Position numbers and translations under genes: made by a program. Positions 62,639 through 64,000 of a stretch of DNA of 64,000 bases are shown piece after piece. Position 1 is the stretch's first letter. Each line of letters opens with the position of its first letter. The stretch is taken from the NCBI GenBank assembly GCA_030529505.1, contig JAUMWT010000005.1, positions 38,172 to 102,171 on the forward strand. Reading direction: 5' to 3'. The notes under the pieces are model-generated. The model was not told the DNA's origin, made no database searches, and worked only from the letters and a program-made list of their open reading frames with translations. Source of the stretch: Allobrachymonas sp. GTDB lineage: Bacteria > Pseudomonadota > Gammaproteobacteria > Burkholderiales > Burkholderiaceae_C.

Positions 62639-63589
62639 TCAGGCCAGAGGCAAGTCGGGCGGCGTGGCGGCCAGGCTGCGGGCGTAGTTTTCTTGCAGGC
62701 TTTGGCGCACTTCATGGTAAGAGATGACGGGCACTTTGTTGTAGACGAGTTCGGCCAGCAGCTGTGCGCGGGCTTGCTGGTCGTGCGCGGGCAGGGCCAC
62801 GGTGGTGATGGTTCGCCCGCTCGGGTCGAGTCGCTGCACCTGGCGCCCTTGCAGCAATTGCGCCAGATGCGGCACGGGTGCCGCCAGCTGAATGCCCATG
62901 AGCACTTGCGGCGCTGCGCCGGGGTTGTGAGCCAGGGCGCTCAGGCTTGCGTGGCTGGTGATGTGGCCTTCGCGAATCGAGAGGATGTGGGTGCAGTATT
63001 CATCCAGCTCGCTCAGGATGTGGCTGGAGACCAGCAGCGTCATCCCCTGCGCGTGCAATTGGCGAAACAGCTGCGAGAGATGCGCGCGCGCTTCGGGGTC
63101 CAGCCCGCTGGCAGGCTCATCGAGCAACAGCACCTGGGGCGCATGCACAATGGCCTGCCCAATCGCCAGGCGCTGGCGCTGCCCGCGCGAGAGCTTGGAG
63201 GCCAGAGCGTTGAGCTTGGGCGTCAGCCCCAGTTGCCGCGCCACCGTCAGCACGCGCTCTTGCGCCTGGGCATCTGTCAGGCCCTGGGCGGTGGCGGCGT
63301 GATGCAGGCATTGCCGCACAGTGAGTTGCTGGTACAGGCCGAAAAAGTCCGACAGATAGCCCAGCTTCTTGTGCACCTGACGCGGGTGCTCCAGCACATC
63401 GATACCGGCTATCGTGATGCGGCCGGCCAAAGGCTGATCCAGCCCGGCGATGCAGCGCAGCAGTGTGGACTTGCCCGCGCCGTTGGGGCCAACCAAGGCC
63501 GTGACGGTAGCGGCGGGAATGTGCAGGCTCACGCCATGCAAGGCGCGATGCCCGGGGTAGTCGAACACCAATCCTTCAACGCGGATCAT
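62639..63589 (-). CDS. ABC transporter ATP-binding protein
   Basis: 316 aa. Walker A GPNGAGKST, signature LSRGQRQRLAIGQAI (Arg instead of Ser-Gly at LSGGQ position 3), Walker B VLLLDEPASGLDPEAR and switch His in LLVSSHILSELDEYC. C-terminal extension (about 230-316) as in ABC-2 exporter ATPases. ATG 63589 gives MIRVEGLVFDYPG. Partner of the downstream membrane protein. Confidence 0.92.
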   Translation of the reverse strand: MIRVEGLVFDYPGHRALHGVSLHIPAATVTALVGPNGAGKSTLLRCIAGLDQPLAGRITIAGIDVLEHPRQVHKKLGYLSDFFGLYQQLTVRQCLHHAATAQGLTDAQAQERVLTVARQLGLTPKLNALASKLSRGQRQRLAIGQAIVHAPQVLLLDEPASGLDPEARAHLSQLFRQLHAQGMTLLVSSHILSELDEYCTHILSIREGHITSHASLSALAHNPGAAPQVLMGIQLAAPVPHLAQLLQGRQVQRLDPSGRTITTVALPAHDQQARAQLLAELVYNKVPVISYHEVRQSLQENYARSLAATPPDLPLA

Positions 63590-63731
63590 GGTTTTTTCTC
63601 TGAAAAGAATGGGAAAGGGCCTGTTGGGGACAGCCTCGCAGGCACGAGGGAGGAAGCGTATCAAATCTACAAATGCCCGGCCCTGCTGCGCCCTTGCGTG
63701 CAGGCGAATGATGACGGGGCCGTGCGGCCAG

Positions 63732-63919
63732 AGAGCTTGTTCACAATCCCCTCACGGGCGCTTGAAAATGGATGCGGGCGGCCTCCTGCGGCCTTGCAAA
63801 TCTTGTCTCGGCAGTATCCATGCCGCATGGGCGATGCGCTTGCGCCATGTGTTTTGGGGCCTTGCATCCCATCCCCGCTCCTTGTCCAATCGCCTCGCCT
63901 GGGATTGCGAACAGGTTCT
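63732..63919. repeat. Family-A interspersed repeat
   Basis: 188 bp, AGAGCTTGTTCACAATCCCC to GGGATTGCGAACAGGTTCT, with GGCGGCCTCC and CCTTGCATCCCATCCCCGC inside. It occupies the last intergenic stretch (63590-64000), where no gene was seen. Confidence 0.83.
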
Positions 63920-64000
63920 AGGAAAAAATTCTTTTGAATATAGTCAAGGGGCTCAGGAAGCAAACATGTGTCTACCACATGCCAACCTCTTGAGATGCAA

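Overview
The window looks like a chromosomal segment of a GC-rich betaproteobacterium, most likely Burkholderiales close to Comamonadaceae. The evidence is the gene content and order: ftsK-lolA, an FNR-type regulator near trxB, EarP with an Arg32-type EF-P, a MeaB/propionyl-CoA carboxylase/methylmalonyl-CoA mutase cluster, and the SerC/SerA pair. This is an inference from families and synteny, because no rRNA is present. About 45 protein genes are supported. I see no rRNA, tRNA, complete insertion sequence or CRISPR array.

Layout. 1-3830 is a visibly AT-richer block: a PD-(D/E)xK-like nuclease, an unrecognised protein and a double-AAA ATPase whose frame is broken by one in-frame amber codon. 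Both transcription units carry the same 19-bp inverted repeat upstream, and the block contains a terminator resembling Neisseria uptake-sequence terminators. 3.8-11.3 kb holds a membrane AraC regulator, an exported hydrolase, Psd, an Ada-like methyltransferase, catalase and DgkA. 11.7-18.1 kb holds lolA, ftsK, a Crp/Fnr regulator and trxB. 18.4-26 kb holds a mutarotase, the histidine genes hisC-hisB-hisH-hisA (no hisF seen) and dnaG. A two-helix membrane protein with a C11 tract at its fourth proline codon sits between hisH and hisA. 26.4-33.5 kb holds membrane proteins and an ECF sigma factor overlapping a transmembrane ankyrin protein. 33.6-41.3 kb is the propionate/methylmalonyl-CoA operon, with an AT-rich GIY-YIG nuclease gene spliced between pccB and pccA. 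41.4-49.8 kb holds rpmG, rpmB, a P-II protein, an Ala-rich lipoprotein, a DUF1289 protein, an unusually long uvrC, earP-efp and a LOG-family protein. 50.7-64 kb holds serC-serA, rmuC with a small frameshifted partner, a Fur-box DUF4198 gene, htpG with a sigma-32-like promoter, purB and an ABC exporter pair.

Intergenic spaces carry two abundant palindromic repeat families, about 165-190 bp and 270-370 bp. Both end in inverted copies of AGAGCCTGTTCAAA-like sequence, and they often lie next to each other. They have no credible coding capacity and look like non-autonomous mobile or structured elements.

Points most worth a second look: the amber-split AAA gene and its nuclease neighbours with shared operators; the predicted phase-variable membrane gene inside the his operon; the GIY-YIG gene translationally embedded in the propionyl-CoA carboxylase operon; and the paired repeat families.
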